DNA of 64,000 nt from Prevotella sp. GTDB lineage: Bacteria; Bacteroidota; Bacteroidia; Bacteroidales; Bacteroidaceae. Shown in pieces: positions 26,865 through 35,484 of this stretch. Numbering within the stretch: position 1 is the first letter of the stretch; each line of letters opens with the position of its first letter. The position numbers were made by a program, and so were the translations under genes. Location of the stretch: contig JAFZVV010000011.1 in assembly GCA_017617615.1 (NCBI GenBank), positions 248,001 to 312,000 of the forward strand. The letters are read 5' to 3'. The notes below the pieces were generated by a model. The model did no database searches. It saw nothing but the letters and a program-made list of their open reading frames with translations, and was not told the origin of the DNA.

Positions 26865-26960
26865 ATGTTATTAGATTTCGAGACAACGGTGATGTTGGCT
26901 GGCGTCGCAATTGCGACCATACTGAGTGTCATCACTTTGGTAAAAACCAACATACGTTGA
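26865..26960 (+). CDS. 31-residue predicted membrane micropeptide
   Basis: Reads ATG to TGA: begins MLLDFETTVM and continues with a single hydrophobic helix LAGVAIATILSVITLVK, ending TNIR. A purine-rich TTAAGGTAAAGATT precedes the ATG. It has its own consensus promoter 64 bases upstream and a terminator starting 11 bases after the stop, so the transcription unit contains nothing else. I do not recognise the family. Charge layout (acidic N-terminus, basic C-terminus) suits a single-pass inner-membrane peptide. It could instead be a small RNA with a fortuitous ORF. Confidence 0.6.
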   Translation: MLLDFETTVMLAGVAIATILSVITLVKTNIR

Positions 26961-26970
26961 ATTGTTTTCA

Positions 26971-27009
26971 GGAGGCCGGTGTGAGTGACTCATGTCGTCC
27001 TCTTTTTTT
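26971..27009 (+). terminator. Terminator of the 31-residue ORF unit
   Basis: Outer stem GAGG.CG / CG.CCTC with inner GAGT-g-ACTC, followed by seven T (27002-27008). Confidence 0.75.
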
Positions 27010-27117
27010 GTTGCCAAAAGTTGAGTAAAAATCTAAACAGACCTTAAAAAACACGCATTAAATCCATAAATTACATAATAAACTGCAGAAAAGACGTTTT
27101 ATTTGCGGAATTCTGCT

Positions 27118-27125
27118 TAAATTTG
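27118..27125 (+). promoter_or_regulatory. -7 box TAAATTTG before the DUF6242-like lipoprotein gene
   Basis: TAAATTTG fits TAnnTTTG; 101 bases before the ATG. No well-spaced -33 seen. Confidence 0.5.
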
Positions 27126-27226
27126 CAACCAAAATTTGCAGGACCAGGCATTTCTTTCCGCTTGTAGGCACAGATTCCGACAGGTGGGAGGATATCACTT
27201 GCAATAGACATACAAGAATAATTGAC

Positions 27227-28636
27227 ATGAGAAGGAACAGTATATCTTTCTATCTTTTGGTTTCCATCGTGTTTGTCTTCGCCTCCTGTCTGGGAGACAG
27301 CGACAACACCATCGTGTATCCCGGTGATGCCGCCATTACCTCGTTCACCCTTGGCACACTCAAGCAGTATGTCACCACCAAGGCGAAGGACGGTAGCGAT
27401 AGCACCTATACGAAAGACGTGACCGGCAGTGCCTACAAATTCTACATCGACCAAGTGAACCGCGAGATATACAACCCCGATTCCCTGCCCTATGGCACGG
27501 ATGCAAAGCACGTGCTTTGCACCGTGACGAGCAAGAACTCCGCCTCCGTCACCATCAAGAAAATCGACAACGACACGCTGGTGTATTACAGCAGCACCGA
27601 CACCATCGACTTCACTGTGCCACGCACGTTCAAGGTGTTCTCCCTCGATGGTACCAACACCATCGACTACACCGTGAAGGTGAACGTGCAGCAGGAATGC
27701 CCCGACACCCTCTTCTGGACCAACACCACCGCAAACACCGCCTTTGCCGATGTGAAAGCCATGAAAGCCCTCGCATGCAACGGAAAGATATTCGTGGTAA
27801 CGAGCAACGGTCTCAACTCGGGCATCTACAGCACCGACGAGACCGATGGCACGGAATGGGCCCCCATGGCGTGGAACATCAATGGTCCCGTGCCAGACAA
27901 TGCCTATGAGAACATCGTCAGCAACGGCACAAGCCTCTATCTCTATGCCGGGAATGCCATTCTCCGTTCCACCGACGGCAACTACTGGGAGAAGACCGCC
28001 GATGCCCGCCTCGGGAAACTCGTCGCAGTGAGCGACAAGACCCTCTTTGCCATCGACGACCTAGGCATGCTCGTGTCCTCCAGCAACGAAGGCGTCACCT
28101 GGACAGCAGAGGCTCTCGACGACGATGCCTCGCTGCTCCCTACCCAAGACCTGTCGTATTGCGAGATATACTCACGCGTGAACGAAGACACCAAGACCAT
28201 CAAACTCATCGGCAACCGTGACCTGAACAGCTATCCCAGCGACACCTACGCACAGGTATGGGGCAAGCTCGTGGAAGGTACCAACATGGGGGCTACATGG
28301 ATGTACACCAACCCCAACGACCTCACCCACCTCATGCTCCCGCGCCTCGGTGCCCTCCAGGTAGTGGTAATGGGCAACAGGCTACTGGCTGCCGGCAGTC
28401 AGGGTGTGCAAGGTGCGGCAGTGCCCAGTAAACTCTACTACAGCGACGATGGTGGCATCTACTGGTATCAGAAAAACTCCTACAGTCTTCCCGACCAGCA
28501 ATTTGGCGGCGCCTTCGCCATGACCGCCGACAGTCACAACAACATCTGGATGGTATGTGGCGGTGACGGCAACGTGTGGAAAGGACACATCACCAACGAC
28601 GGAAAGAGCAAGGTACCCACGTCGATTACCGAATAA
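27227..28636 (+). CDS. DUF6242-like surface or periplasmic lipoprotein
   Basis: 469 residues. Signal peptide with lipobox FVFASC, so lipid-anchored at Cys20; the following LGDSDN is acidic, which in Bacteroidetes often accompanies surface export. N-terminal beta domain (about 35-160), then beta-propeller-like repeats with WYQ/STDG motifs (for example AILRSTDGNYWEKT and LYYSDDGGIYWYQK) resembling BNR or sortilin blades. Resembles Bacteroidetes DUF6242 proteins. Function unknown. The beta-barrel gene follows 14 bases later. Confidence 0.75.
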   Translation: MRRNSISFYLLVSIVFVFASCLGDSDNTIVYPGDAAITSFTLGTLKQYVTTKAKDGSDSTYTKDVTGSAYKFYIDQVNREIYNPDSLPYGTDAKHVLCTVTSKNSASVTIKKIDNDTLVYYSSTDTIDFTVPRTFKVFSLDGTNTIDYTVKVNVQQECPDTLFWTNTTANTAFADVKAMKALACNGKIFVVTSNGLNSGIYSTDETDGTEWAPMAWNINGPVPDNAYENIVSNGTSLYLYAGNAILRSTDGNYWEKTADARLGKLVAVSDKTLFAIDDLGMLVSSSNEGVTWTAEALDDDASLLPTQDLSYCEIYSRVNEDTKTIKLIGNRDLNSYPSDTYAQVWGKLVEGTNMGATWMYTNPNDLTHLMLPRLGALQVVVMGNRLLAAGSQGVQGAAVPSKLYYSDDGGIYWYQKNSYSLPDQQFGGAFAMTADSHNNIWMVCGGDGNVWKGHITNDGKSKVPTSITE

Positions 28637-28650
28637 ACGCATTGCGAGAT

Positions 28651-29331
28651 ATGAGAAAGGCACTGGTCGTACTCCTGATGTTGTTGCCTGCCATGACCCA
28701 TGCGCAAGGCGACGTGGAATACCGCATGGAGATAGGTGCCGGACTGGGACTGCTGTCGTATGAGGGCGACTTCAACGGCAGTATCCTGAAGAACCAACAA
28801 CCCATGGCATCGGTGGTGCTGCGGCGCATCATCAACCCTTACCACGGATTCAGGCTCGCTCTCGCGGCAGGCACCCTCAAGGGGTCGTCGAAAGACGAGA
28901 AGACCCACTACCCTGGCATGGCAGAGACACCATACAACTTCTCGAATACCATGGCCGACCTGTGTGCCACCTATGAATACAACTTCTGGCCTTACGGCAC
29001 GGGGCGCGACTACCGCGGGGCGAAACGGCTCACCCCCTTCGTCTTCGGAGGACTCGGAGCCACCTTCGTGAAAACCGAAAGCAAGAACGTGTTCACCGCC
29101 AACGTGCCCATAGGCATCGGCGTGAAATACAAACTTGCCGACCGCCTGAACCTCGGCGTGGAATGGGCCATCCACTTCTCGCTGAGCGATGAACTCGACG
29201 GGATGGCCGACCCCTATGGCATCGAGAGCAGCGGTGCCTTCAAGAACACCGACTGCTACTCTGCACTGCAGGTGACACTCACCTACAGTTTCATGGCCAA
29301 ATGTAGAACTTGTCATAATGAAGATGAATAA
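28651..29331 (+). CDS. DUF6089-like outer-membrane beta-barrel protein
   Basis: 226 residues from ATG 28651, chosen because it begins the signal peptide ([19 protein letters not shown]); an in-frame earlier start has a basic, unsuitable N-terminus. Alternating aromatic/glycine strands ([29 protein letters not shown]) and the terminal LTYSF indicate a small barrel. It is conserved upstream of uppS-bamA in Bacteroidales as I recall. Ends overlapping uppS by 14 bases. Confidence 0.78.
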   Translation: MRKALVVLLMLLPAMTHAQGDVEYRMEIGAGLGLLSYEGDFNGSILKNQQPMASVVLRRIINPYHGFRLALAAGTLKGSSKDEKTHYPGMAETPYNFSNTMADLCATYEYNFWPYGTGRDYRGAKRLTPFVFGGLGATFVKTESKNVFTANVPIGIGVKYKLADRLNLGVEWAIHFSLSDELDGMADPYGIESSGAFKNTDCYSALQVTLTYSFMAKCRTCHNEDE

Positions 29332-30061
29332 CTTAGACTTAAACCGCATACCCAAGCACATTGCCATCATCATGGACGGCAACGGACGATGGGCTCTGGA
29401 GCAGGGAAAGCCCCGCAGTTACGGACATCAGGCAGGGGTGGACGCCGTGCGACGCATCACCTCGGAATGTACGCGCCTGGGCGTGAAATACCTGACGCTC
29501 TACACCTTCTCCACGGAGAACTGGAACAGGCCCACCGACGAGATTGCCTCGCTGATGAGTCTGGTGCTCTCGTCGCTCGAAGACGAAATCTTCATGAAGA
29601 ACAACGTGAGGTTCAAGGTCATCGGCGAGATAGAGCGGTTGCCCGAAGATGTGCAGGCCAAGCTCCGCGAGACCATGGAGCACACCGCCGCCAACGACAC
29701 CATGGAGATGATCGTGGCACTGAGCTACTCCTCAAGATGGGAGATTACCAGGGCCACACGCCAGATAGCGGCAGAAGTGAAGGCTGGTGAGATCGACATC
29801 GACGACATCGACGAAGAGATGCTCTCGCGGCATATGGTCACCAATTTCATGCCCGACCCCGAACTGCTGATACGCACGGGAGCGGAAGTGAGAATCTCCA
29901 ACTACCTGTTGTGGCAGATAGCATACGCCGAACTGTATTTCTGCGACACCTACTGGCCCGACTTCATGGAAGAAGACCTGCACAAGGCCATCGAATGCTA
30001 CCAGAACCGACAGAGAAGGTTCGGCAAGACCGAAGCACAGGTAGAAGAGAACATCCTTTAA
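29318..30061 (+). CDS. uppS: Undecaprenyl diphosphate synthase (isoprenyl transferase)
   Basis: 247 residues. Cis-prenyltransferase making C55-PP, the lipid carrier for peptidoglycan and surface glycans. Motifs: [12 protein letters not shown] (catalytic Asp), [26 protein letters not shown], and [22 protein letters not shown]. Start 29318, with an alternative ATG six bases on. Overlaps the preceding gene and lies 19 bases from bamA. Confidence 0.96.
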   Translation: MKMNNLDLNRIPKHIAIIMDGNGRWALEQGKPRSYGHQAGVDAVRRITSECTRLGVKYLTLYTFSTENWNRPTDEIASLMSLVLSSLEDEIFMKNNVRFKVIGEIERLPEDVQAKLRETMEHTAANDTMEMIVALSYSSRWEITRATRQIAAEVKAGEIDIDDIDEEMLSRHMVTNFMPDPELLIRTGAEVRISNYLLWQIAYAELYFCDTYWPDFMEEDLHKAIECYQNRQRRFGKTEAQVEENIL

Positions 30062-30080
30062 CACCGACAATTCGCTGAGA

Positions 30081-32699
30081 ATGAACTATATGAGGAAAAT
30101 CCTTGCACTATGGGTACTCCTGGTGACCTTCACCAACTTGCATGCCCAGGAAAAAATCATCAACCCCGACATCTCCTATGCCGGAATACCGCGCTCCTAC
30201 GTCGTGGGAGGAATGGCAGTCTCGGGCATCGAAGGATATGAAGACTATGTGCTCACCAGCATCTCAGGCATCACCATTGGACAGACGGTCACCATCCCCG
30301 GCAACGAAGTGACAGATGCCGTGAAGAGATACTGGAAACACGGCCTTTTTTCCAACGTCAGCATCTCGGCCGACTCCATCGTAGGCGACAAGATTTACCT
30401 GCATATCCATCTCGACGTGAGGGCCAGGGTCTCCACCATCAACTACATCGGACTGAAGAAATCGGAACGCGAAGACATGGAGGCAAAGCTCGGTATCATC
30501 AAAGGCGGCCAAATTACACCCAACATTATCGACCGTGCCAAAATCCTCGCCAAGAAATACTTCGACGACAAGGGCTATAAGAATGCCGAGGTGACCATCC
30601 GCCAGCGCGATGACGTGACCAACAAGAACCACGTCATCCTCGACATCGAGGTGGATAAGAAAGAGAAGATGAAGGTGCACGAAATCATCATCGAAGGCAA
30701 CGAACAGCTCACCGATAGCAAACTCAAGGGCGGCCTGTTCAGGAAAGGTGCCTTTTCGAAGACCCATGAGGCAGGGAAACTCGCCTCGTTCCTCAAGTCG
30801 AAGAAATTCACCCCTGAGCGGTGGAAGGAAGACAAGACGAAACTCATCGAGAAATACAACGAATACGGATACCGCGATGCCGTCATCATCGAGGACAGCG
30901 TGTGGAACTTCGACGACAAGCACGTGAACATTTACGTGCGGGTGGACGAAGGAAAGAAATACTACCTGCGCAACATCACCTGGGTGGGCAACACCGTCTA
31001 CTCCACCGACTATCTCAGCAACGTGCTCGGCATGGAGAAAGGCGACGTATACAACCAGAAACTGATGAACAAACGACTCTCTGAAGACGACGATGCCGTG
31101 GGCAACAACTACTGGAATACCGGATACCTGTTCTACAATTTGCAACCCACCGAGGTGAACATCGTGGGCGACTCCATCGACCTGGAGATGCGTATCACCG
31201 AGGGACAACAGGCACACATCAACAGGGTGCGCATCAACGGTAACGACCGTCTTTATGAGAACGTCGTGCGCAGGGAACTGCGCACCAAGCCCGGCGACCT
31301 CTTCTCGAAAGAAGCACTGCAACGCTCCGCACGTGAGCTGGCATCAATGGGACACTTCGACCCCGAGAAGGTGAATCCCGACGTGAAGCCCAACTACGAA
31401 GACGGGTCGGTGGACATCAACTGGGAACTGGAACAGAAGTCGAACGACCAGGTGGAGTTCTCGCTGGGATGGGGACAGACAGGCGTCATCGGGCGCGTGG
31501 GACTGAAACTCAACAATTTCTCAATGCGCAACCTGTTCCGTAAGAACCGCGAGCACCGTGGCATCATGCCCATCGGCGACGGTGAGGTGCTTTCCATAGG
31601 TGCACAGACCAACGGTACGTACTACCAGTCGTACAACGCCTCGTACTCCACGGAGTGGTTTGGCGGCAAACGACCCATACAATTCAGCGTAGGTGCCTAC
31701 TACTCCAAACAGACCGACGTGTCGAGCACCTACTACAACTCCGCCTACCGCTATGGTTACTATAACTACCTCTACGGCGGTTACGGCACCAACTACTACA
31801 ACAATTACGAGAACTACTACGACCCCGACAAGTATGTGAAGCTCTTCGGTGCCTCACTGGGATGGGGAAAGCGCTTGCGCTGGCCCGATGACTACTTCAC
31901 CCTTTCGATGTCGTTGGCCTTCACGCGATATATGCTGAAGAACTGGAGCTACTTCCTCATCACCACAGGAAACTCCAACAACCTCAACTTCAACATCTCA
32001 CTCAACCGCACATCTACCGACAACCAGCTCTTCCCACGCCGTGGATCGGAGTTCACGTTGTCACTCTCCATCACACCGCCATGGTCGAAATGGGAGAACA
32101 AGGACTTTGAGCACCTCGCCACCGACTACCGGTCGGCCACCTACACCCAGGAACAACAGGAGAAATACCGCTGGGTGGAGTACCACAAGTGGAAATTCAA
32201 GTCGCGCACATACACCGCACTCACCGGAGGCACGAAATGCCTCGTGCTCATGACCCGTGTGGAACTGGGCTTGCTCGGCTACTACAATAAATACAAGAAA
32301 TCGCCCTTCGAGACCTACTACGTAGGTGGCGACGGCATGAGCGGATACTCCACGGGATATGCCGAGGAGACCATCGCCCTGAGAGGTTACGACAACGGCT
32401 CGCTCACTCCCAACGGCGCACCCGGATATGCCTACGACCGACTCACACTGGAGCTGCGCTACCCCTTCCTCCTGGGCAATACCACCATCTACGGCCTCAC
32501 CTTCCTCGAAGCAGGAAACGCCTGGACCGACCCGAAGAAGTTTAACCCCTTCGACATGAAGCGGTCGGGCGGTGTCGGTGTGCGTATCTTCCTGCCCATG
32601 GTGGGTCTAATGGGTATCGACTGGGCCTACGGCTTCGACAAGGTTTGGGGCAAGAAAGGCGGCTCACAGTTCCACTTCATCCTCGGACAAGAATTCTAA
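30081..32699 (+). CDS. bamA: Outer-membrane protein assembly factor BamA
   Basis: 872 residues. Signal peptide (MNYMRKILALWVLLVTFTNLHAQ), POTRA repeats (about 35-440) and a C-terminal Omp85 barrel of Bacteroidetes size. The conserved L6 region is present near VGGDGMSGYSTGYAEETIALRGY (VRGF-equivalent LRGY), and the last residue is phenylalanine in the beta-signal HFILGQEF. Inserts beta-barrels into the outer membrane. Tyrosine-rich NYYNNYENYY loop at about 572-580. Followed by three Skp-like genes, its usual partners. Confidence 0.96.
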   Translation: MNYMRKILALWVLLVTFTNLHAQEKIINPDISYAGIPRSYVVGGMAVSGIEGYEDYVLTSISGITIGQTVTIPGNEVTDAVKRYWKHGLFSNVSISADSIVGDKIYLHIHLDVRARVSTINYIGLKKSEREDMEAKLGIIKGGQITPNIIDRAKILAKKYFDDKGYKNAEVTIRQRDDVTNKNHVILDIEVDKKEKMKVHEIIIEGNEQLTDSKLKGGLFRKGAFSKTHEAGKLASFLKSKKFTPERWKEDKTKLIEKYNEYGYRDAVIIEDSVWNFDDKHVNIYVRVDEGKKYYLRNITWVGNTVYSTDYLSNVLGMEKGDVYNQKLMNKRLSEDDDAVGNNYWNTGYLFYNLQPTEVNIVGDSIDLEMRITEGQQAHINRVRINGNDRLYENVVRRELRTKPGDLFSKEALQRSARELASMGHFDPEKVNPDVKPNYEDGSVDINWELEQKSNDQVEFSLGWGQTGVIGRVGLKLNNFSMRNLFRKNREHRGIMPIGDGEVLSIGAQTNGTYYQSYNASYSTEWFGGKRPIQFSVGAYYSKQTDVSSTYYNSAYRYGYYNYLYGGYGTNYYNNYENYYDPDKYVKLFGASLGWGKRLRWPDDYFTLSMSLAFTRYMLKNWSYFLITTGNSNNLNFNISLNRTSTDNQLFPRRGSEFTLSLSITPPWSKWENKDFEHLATDYRSATYTQEQQEKYRWVEYHKWKFKSRTYTALTGGTKCLVLMTRVELGLLGYYNKYKKSPFETYYVGGDGMSGYSTGYAEETIALRGYDNGSLTPNGAPGYAYDRLTLELRYPFLLGNTTIYGLTFLEAGNAWTDPKKFNPFDMKRSGGVGVRIFLPMVGLMGIDWAYGFDKVWGKKGGSQFHFILGQEF

Positions 32700-32794
32700 A
32701 TCGCGAAAACCGCCAGACAACGGTCTTCTCGCAAGAAAGACCATCATGGCGGAACAGACAACACCCCTATATATAACCAAAAACCATTCATGAC

Positions 32795-33310
32795 ATGAAA
32801 AAACTGATAATGATGAGCCTGATGGCGCTGATGGCGCTGACGGCAAGCGCACAGAAATTCGCGCTGATCGACATGGACTACATCCTAAAAAACATACCTG
32901 CCTATGAGCGGGCCAACGAGCAGCTCAACCAGGTCTCGAAGAAATGGCAAGCCGAGGTGGAGGCACTCAACACCGAGGCTGCCACGATGTACAAGAACTA
33001 CCAAAACGAGGTGGTGTTCCTCTCACAGGAGCAGAAGAAGAAACGCCAGGAAGACATCATGAGCAAAGAGAAGGAAGCCAGTGACCTGAAACGCAAGTAC
33101 TTCGGTCCGGAAGGCGAACTCTTCAAGAAACGCGAGAGTCTGATGACCCCCATCCAGGAGGAAATCTACACCGCCGTGAAGGACATTGCCGAGCTGCACA
33201 GCTACCAGCTCGTACTCGACCGTGCCAGCGATGCCGGCATCATCTTCGGCTCACCGAAAATCGACATCAGCAACGAAGTGCTCAAGAAACTCGGCTATTC
33301 CACTGAGTAA
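32795..33310 (+). CDS. OmpH/Skp-family periplasmic chaperone, paralogue 1
   Basis: 171 residues. Signal peptide ending TASAQ, then an OmpH fold: FALIDMDYILKNIPAYERAN, a coiled-coil helical pair (about 45-115), and the closing strand YQLVLDRASDAGIIF. Holds unfolded outer-membrane proteins for BamA. Lies 95 bases after bamA and probably is cotranscribed with it. Confidence 0.9.
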   Translation: MKKLIMMSLMALMALTASAQKFALIDMDYILKNIPAYERANEQLNQVSKKWQAEVEALNTEAATMYKNYQNEVVFLSQEQKKKRQEDIMSKEKEASDLKRKYFGPEGELFKKRESLMTPIQEEIYTAVKDIAELHSYQLVLDRASDAGIIFGSPKIDISNEVLKKLGYSTE

Positions 33311-33345
33311 GCCGAAGTTACCCCATAACACTGCTGAAAACAGCG

Positions 33346-33412
33346 AAGTTACTCCGTCTCGGCAAAAAAAATACAAGTTTTTTTGTTTTGCTCTCGACTT
33401 TTCGTAACTTTG
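33346..33412 (+). promoter_or_regulatory. Palindromic promoter element before ompH paralogue 2
   Basis: Outer arms AAGTTAC (33346-33352) and GTAACTT (33404-33410). The right arm forms the -7 box TAACTTTG (33405-33412), with TTTG at 33382-33385 (19-base spacing). The inner arms are A-rich and T-rich (GGCAAAAAAAA against TTTTTTTG...GC). Same architecture as the elements before metK and the PfkB kinase gene. Confidence 0.75.
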
Positions 33413-33504
33413 CCGCCAAATGACGGACGGGGAGACCATCCCATGCCCACATTATATAATAAATAAGACAGAAAAAGAATATCAATTTAAACGAAAACAA
33501 GAAA

Positions 33505-34008
33505 ATGAAAAGAACAATCCTAATGTTGTTGTTGTTCGCCCCTCTGGCTCTCTTTGCCCAGAAGTTCGGACATGTTGATTCACAGTCGATCATCCAGTCG
33601 CTGCCCGACTACAGCAGGGCCATGGGTGAGGTAGAGGCACTCGGCAAGCAATACGAGAACGAGCTCCAGGCCTCTCAGACCGAGCTTCAGCGTCTGGTGG
33701 AAGACTACGAGAAGAAGAAGGACACCATGAACGCCACACAGCAACAAGAGACTGAAAACAGCCTGCAGGAGAAATACCAGCGCATCCAGCAACAAGCACA
33801 GCAGAACCAGCAAGACTTCCAGAAGGCCCAGCAAGACAAGCTCCAGCCCATCTTCAACAAGGTGCGCCAGGCCATCGAGACCGTTGCCAAGGCCGGACAG
33901 TATGTCTATGTGATGGATGTAAGCGCAGGTACCGTGCTCTACATCAACGATACCATCAGCAAGGACCTCACCGCTGAGGTGAAGGCCCAGCTCACGAAGA
34001 TGAAATAA
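33505..34008 (+). CDS. OmpH/Skp-family periplasmic chaperone, paralogue 2
   Basis: 167 residues. Signal peptide ending LFAQ, then KFGHVDSQSIIQSLPDYSRAMGEVEAL, a long glutamine-rich coiled coil (about 45-115), and closing strand YVYVMDVSAGTVLYINDT. Independent palindromic promoter upstream and a terminator downstream, so it can be expressed separately from bamA. Confidence 0.9.
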   Translation: MKRTILMLLLFAPLALFAQKFGHVDSQSIIQSLPDYSRAMGEVEALGKQYENELQASQTELQRLVEDYEKKKDTMNATQQQETENSLQEKYQRIQQQAQQNQQDFQKAQQDKLQPIFNKVRQAIETVAKAGQYVYVMDVSAGTVLYINDTISKDLTAEVKAQLTKMK

Positions 34009-34060
34009 TACCGGAGTAGCGGCTATCATGCCCTGCTTCGCGCGAATACCGAAATACATG

Positions 34061-34091
34061 AGGGCAGACCATAGTGTCTGCCCTTGTTTTT
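34061..34091 (+). terminator. Terminator after ompH paralogue 2
   Basis: Nine-pair perfect stem AGGGCAGAC / GTCTGCCCT, six-base loop, then TGTTTTT. Confidence 0.88.
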
Positions 34092-34137
34092 ACCAAGAAC
34101 CCCTTTTGTTTGGCCGAAAGCCGACATATATCCCCAA

Positions 34138-34644
34138 ATGCTCATGAAAAGAATTGCCTTGCTGTTGCTACCCCTGCTCCTCCCCCTCATGGCGGAGGCC
34201 CAAGTGAAATTCGGCTATTTCAGTTATGAGGAAACGCTGAAGTCGATGCCCGAATACAAGATTGTCATCGACAACATGAACGACCTGAAGAAGAAATACG
34301 ATGCCGAGACGAAACGCGCGGAAGAAGAGTTCAACAGGAAATATGAGGAATTCCTCGACGGTCAGCGCGACTTCGCCCCGACCATCCTGCAGAAACGACA
34401 GACAGAGTTGCAGGAACTTCTCAACCGCAACGTCGCCTTCAAGGCAGAGTCGGAGCGATTGCTCGCTGCAGCCGAGAAAGAGGCCTTTGCCCCCCTGCAC
34501 CAGAAACTCGGCAACGCCATCAAAAAAGTCGGTGCCCAGGGTAGCTACGCCTTCATCCTCAACACCGACGGCAATGCCTGTCCGTACGTCGATCCCACCA
34601 TGGGCGAAGACGTGACCGCGATGATTAAAGAAGCCTTGAAATGA
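34138..34644 (+). CDS. OmpH/Skp-family periplasmic chaperone, paralogue 3
   Basis: 168 residues from ATG 34138 (a second ATG at 34144 is equally plausible). Signal peptide MKRIALLLLPLLLPLMAEAQ, then VKFGYFSYEETLKSMPEYK, a charged coiled coil (about 45-110), and closing strand SYAFILNTDGNACPYVDPT. More diverged than the first two. No clear promoter between it and the preceding terminator; it overlaps murI by four bases (ATGA), so the two are coupled. Confidence 0.87.
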   Translation: MLMKRIALLLLPLLLPLMAEAQVKFGYFSYEETLKSMPEYKIVIDNMNDLKKKYDAETKRAEEEFNRKYEEFLDGQRDFAPTILQKRQTELQELLNRNVAFKAESERLLAAAEKEAFAPLHQKLGNAIKKVGAQGSYAFILNTDGNACPYVDPTMGEDVTAMIKEALK

Positions 34645-35477
34645 AACCCTTCTCCCAAGAGCCCGGTCCCATCGGTGTCTTCGACTCCGGTTATGGCGGA
34701 CTGACTATCCTGCATGCCATCAGGCAGCAGATGCCCCAATACGACTTCATTTACCTAGGTGACAACGCACGCACGCCGTATGGCACGCGCTCGTTCGATG
34801 TGGTGTATGAGTTCACACGGCAGGCGGTGGTAAAGCTTTTCGAGATGGGATGCCACCTGGTCATCCTGGGGTGCAACACCGCCTCGGCCAAGGCCCTGCG
34901 CTCCATCCAGCAGAACGACCTGCCACTGCTCGCGCCACAACGCCGCGTGCTGGGCATCATCCGTCCCACAGCCGAGGTCATCAGTCAACTCACCGAGAGC
35001 CGCCATGTGGGCGTGCTCGCCACCGAGGGCACCATCAAGAGCAGGAGCTATGACCTGGAGATAGCAAAACAACACCCCGACATCCGCGTGACTGGACTGG
35101 CATGTCCGATGTGGGTACCGTTGGTGGAGAACAAGGAAGCCGAAAGTCCCGGTGCCGACTATTTCGTGAAAGCGAAGCTCGACCAGTTGATGCAGCTCGA
35201 CCCCCAGATAGATGCCGTAATACTGGGATGCACACACTATCCGCTGCTCTTGCCTACAATCATGCGACATATAAGGCCTGGCGTACGTATCGTGCCGCAA
35301 GGCGACTATGTGGCGAAAAGTCTGGAAGACTACCTGCGCCGACATCCAGAGATGGAGCAGAAATGCCGTCATGGGGGCCATGTGCGCTACCTCACCACCG
35401 AGAGCACCGAGCGTTTCGAGGACAGTGCCTGGATTTTCCTGCGCGAGAAGGCACAGGTAGAGCACGTCGTGTTGTAA
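34641..35477 (+). CDS. murI: Glutamate racemase
   Basis: 278 residues. Supplies D-glutamate for peptidoglycan. Both catalytic cysteines are in conserved settings: LGCNTASAKAL and LGCTHYPLLLP; the N-terminal GVFDSGYGGLTIL and DNARTPYG are also typical. Start overlaps the ompH stop. Converges on the LolC/E-type gene with only seven bases between stop codons. Confidence 0.96.
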   Translation: MKPFSQEPGPIGVFDSGYGGLTILHAIRQQMPQYDFIYLGDNARTPYGTRSFDVVYEFTRQAVVKLFEMGCHLVILGCNTASAKALRSIQQNDLPLLAPQRRVLGIIRPTAEVISQLTESRHVGVLATEGTIKSRSYDLEIAKQHPDIRVTGLACPMWVPLVENKEAESPGADYFVKAKLDQLMQLDPQIDAVILGCTHYPLLLPTIMRHIRPGVRIVPQGDYVAKSLEDYLRRHPEMEQKCRHGGHVRYLTTESTERFEDSAWIFLREKAQVEHVVL

Positions 35478-35484
35478 AAGGGAA

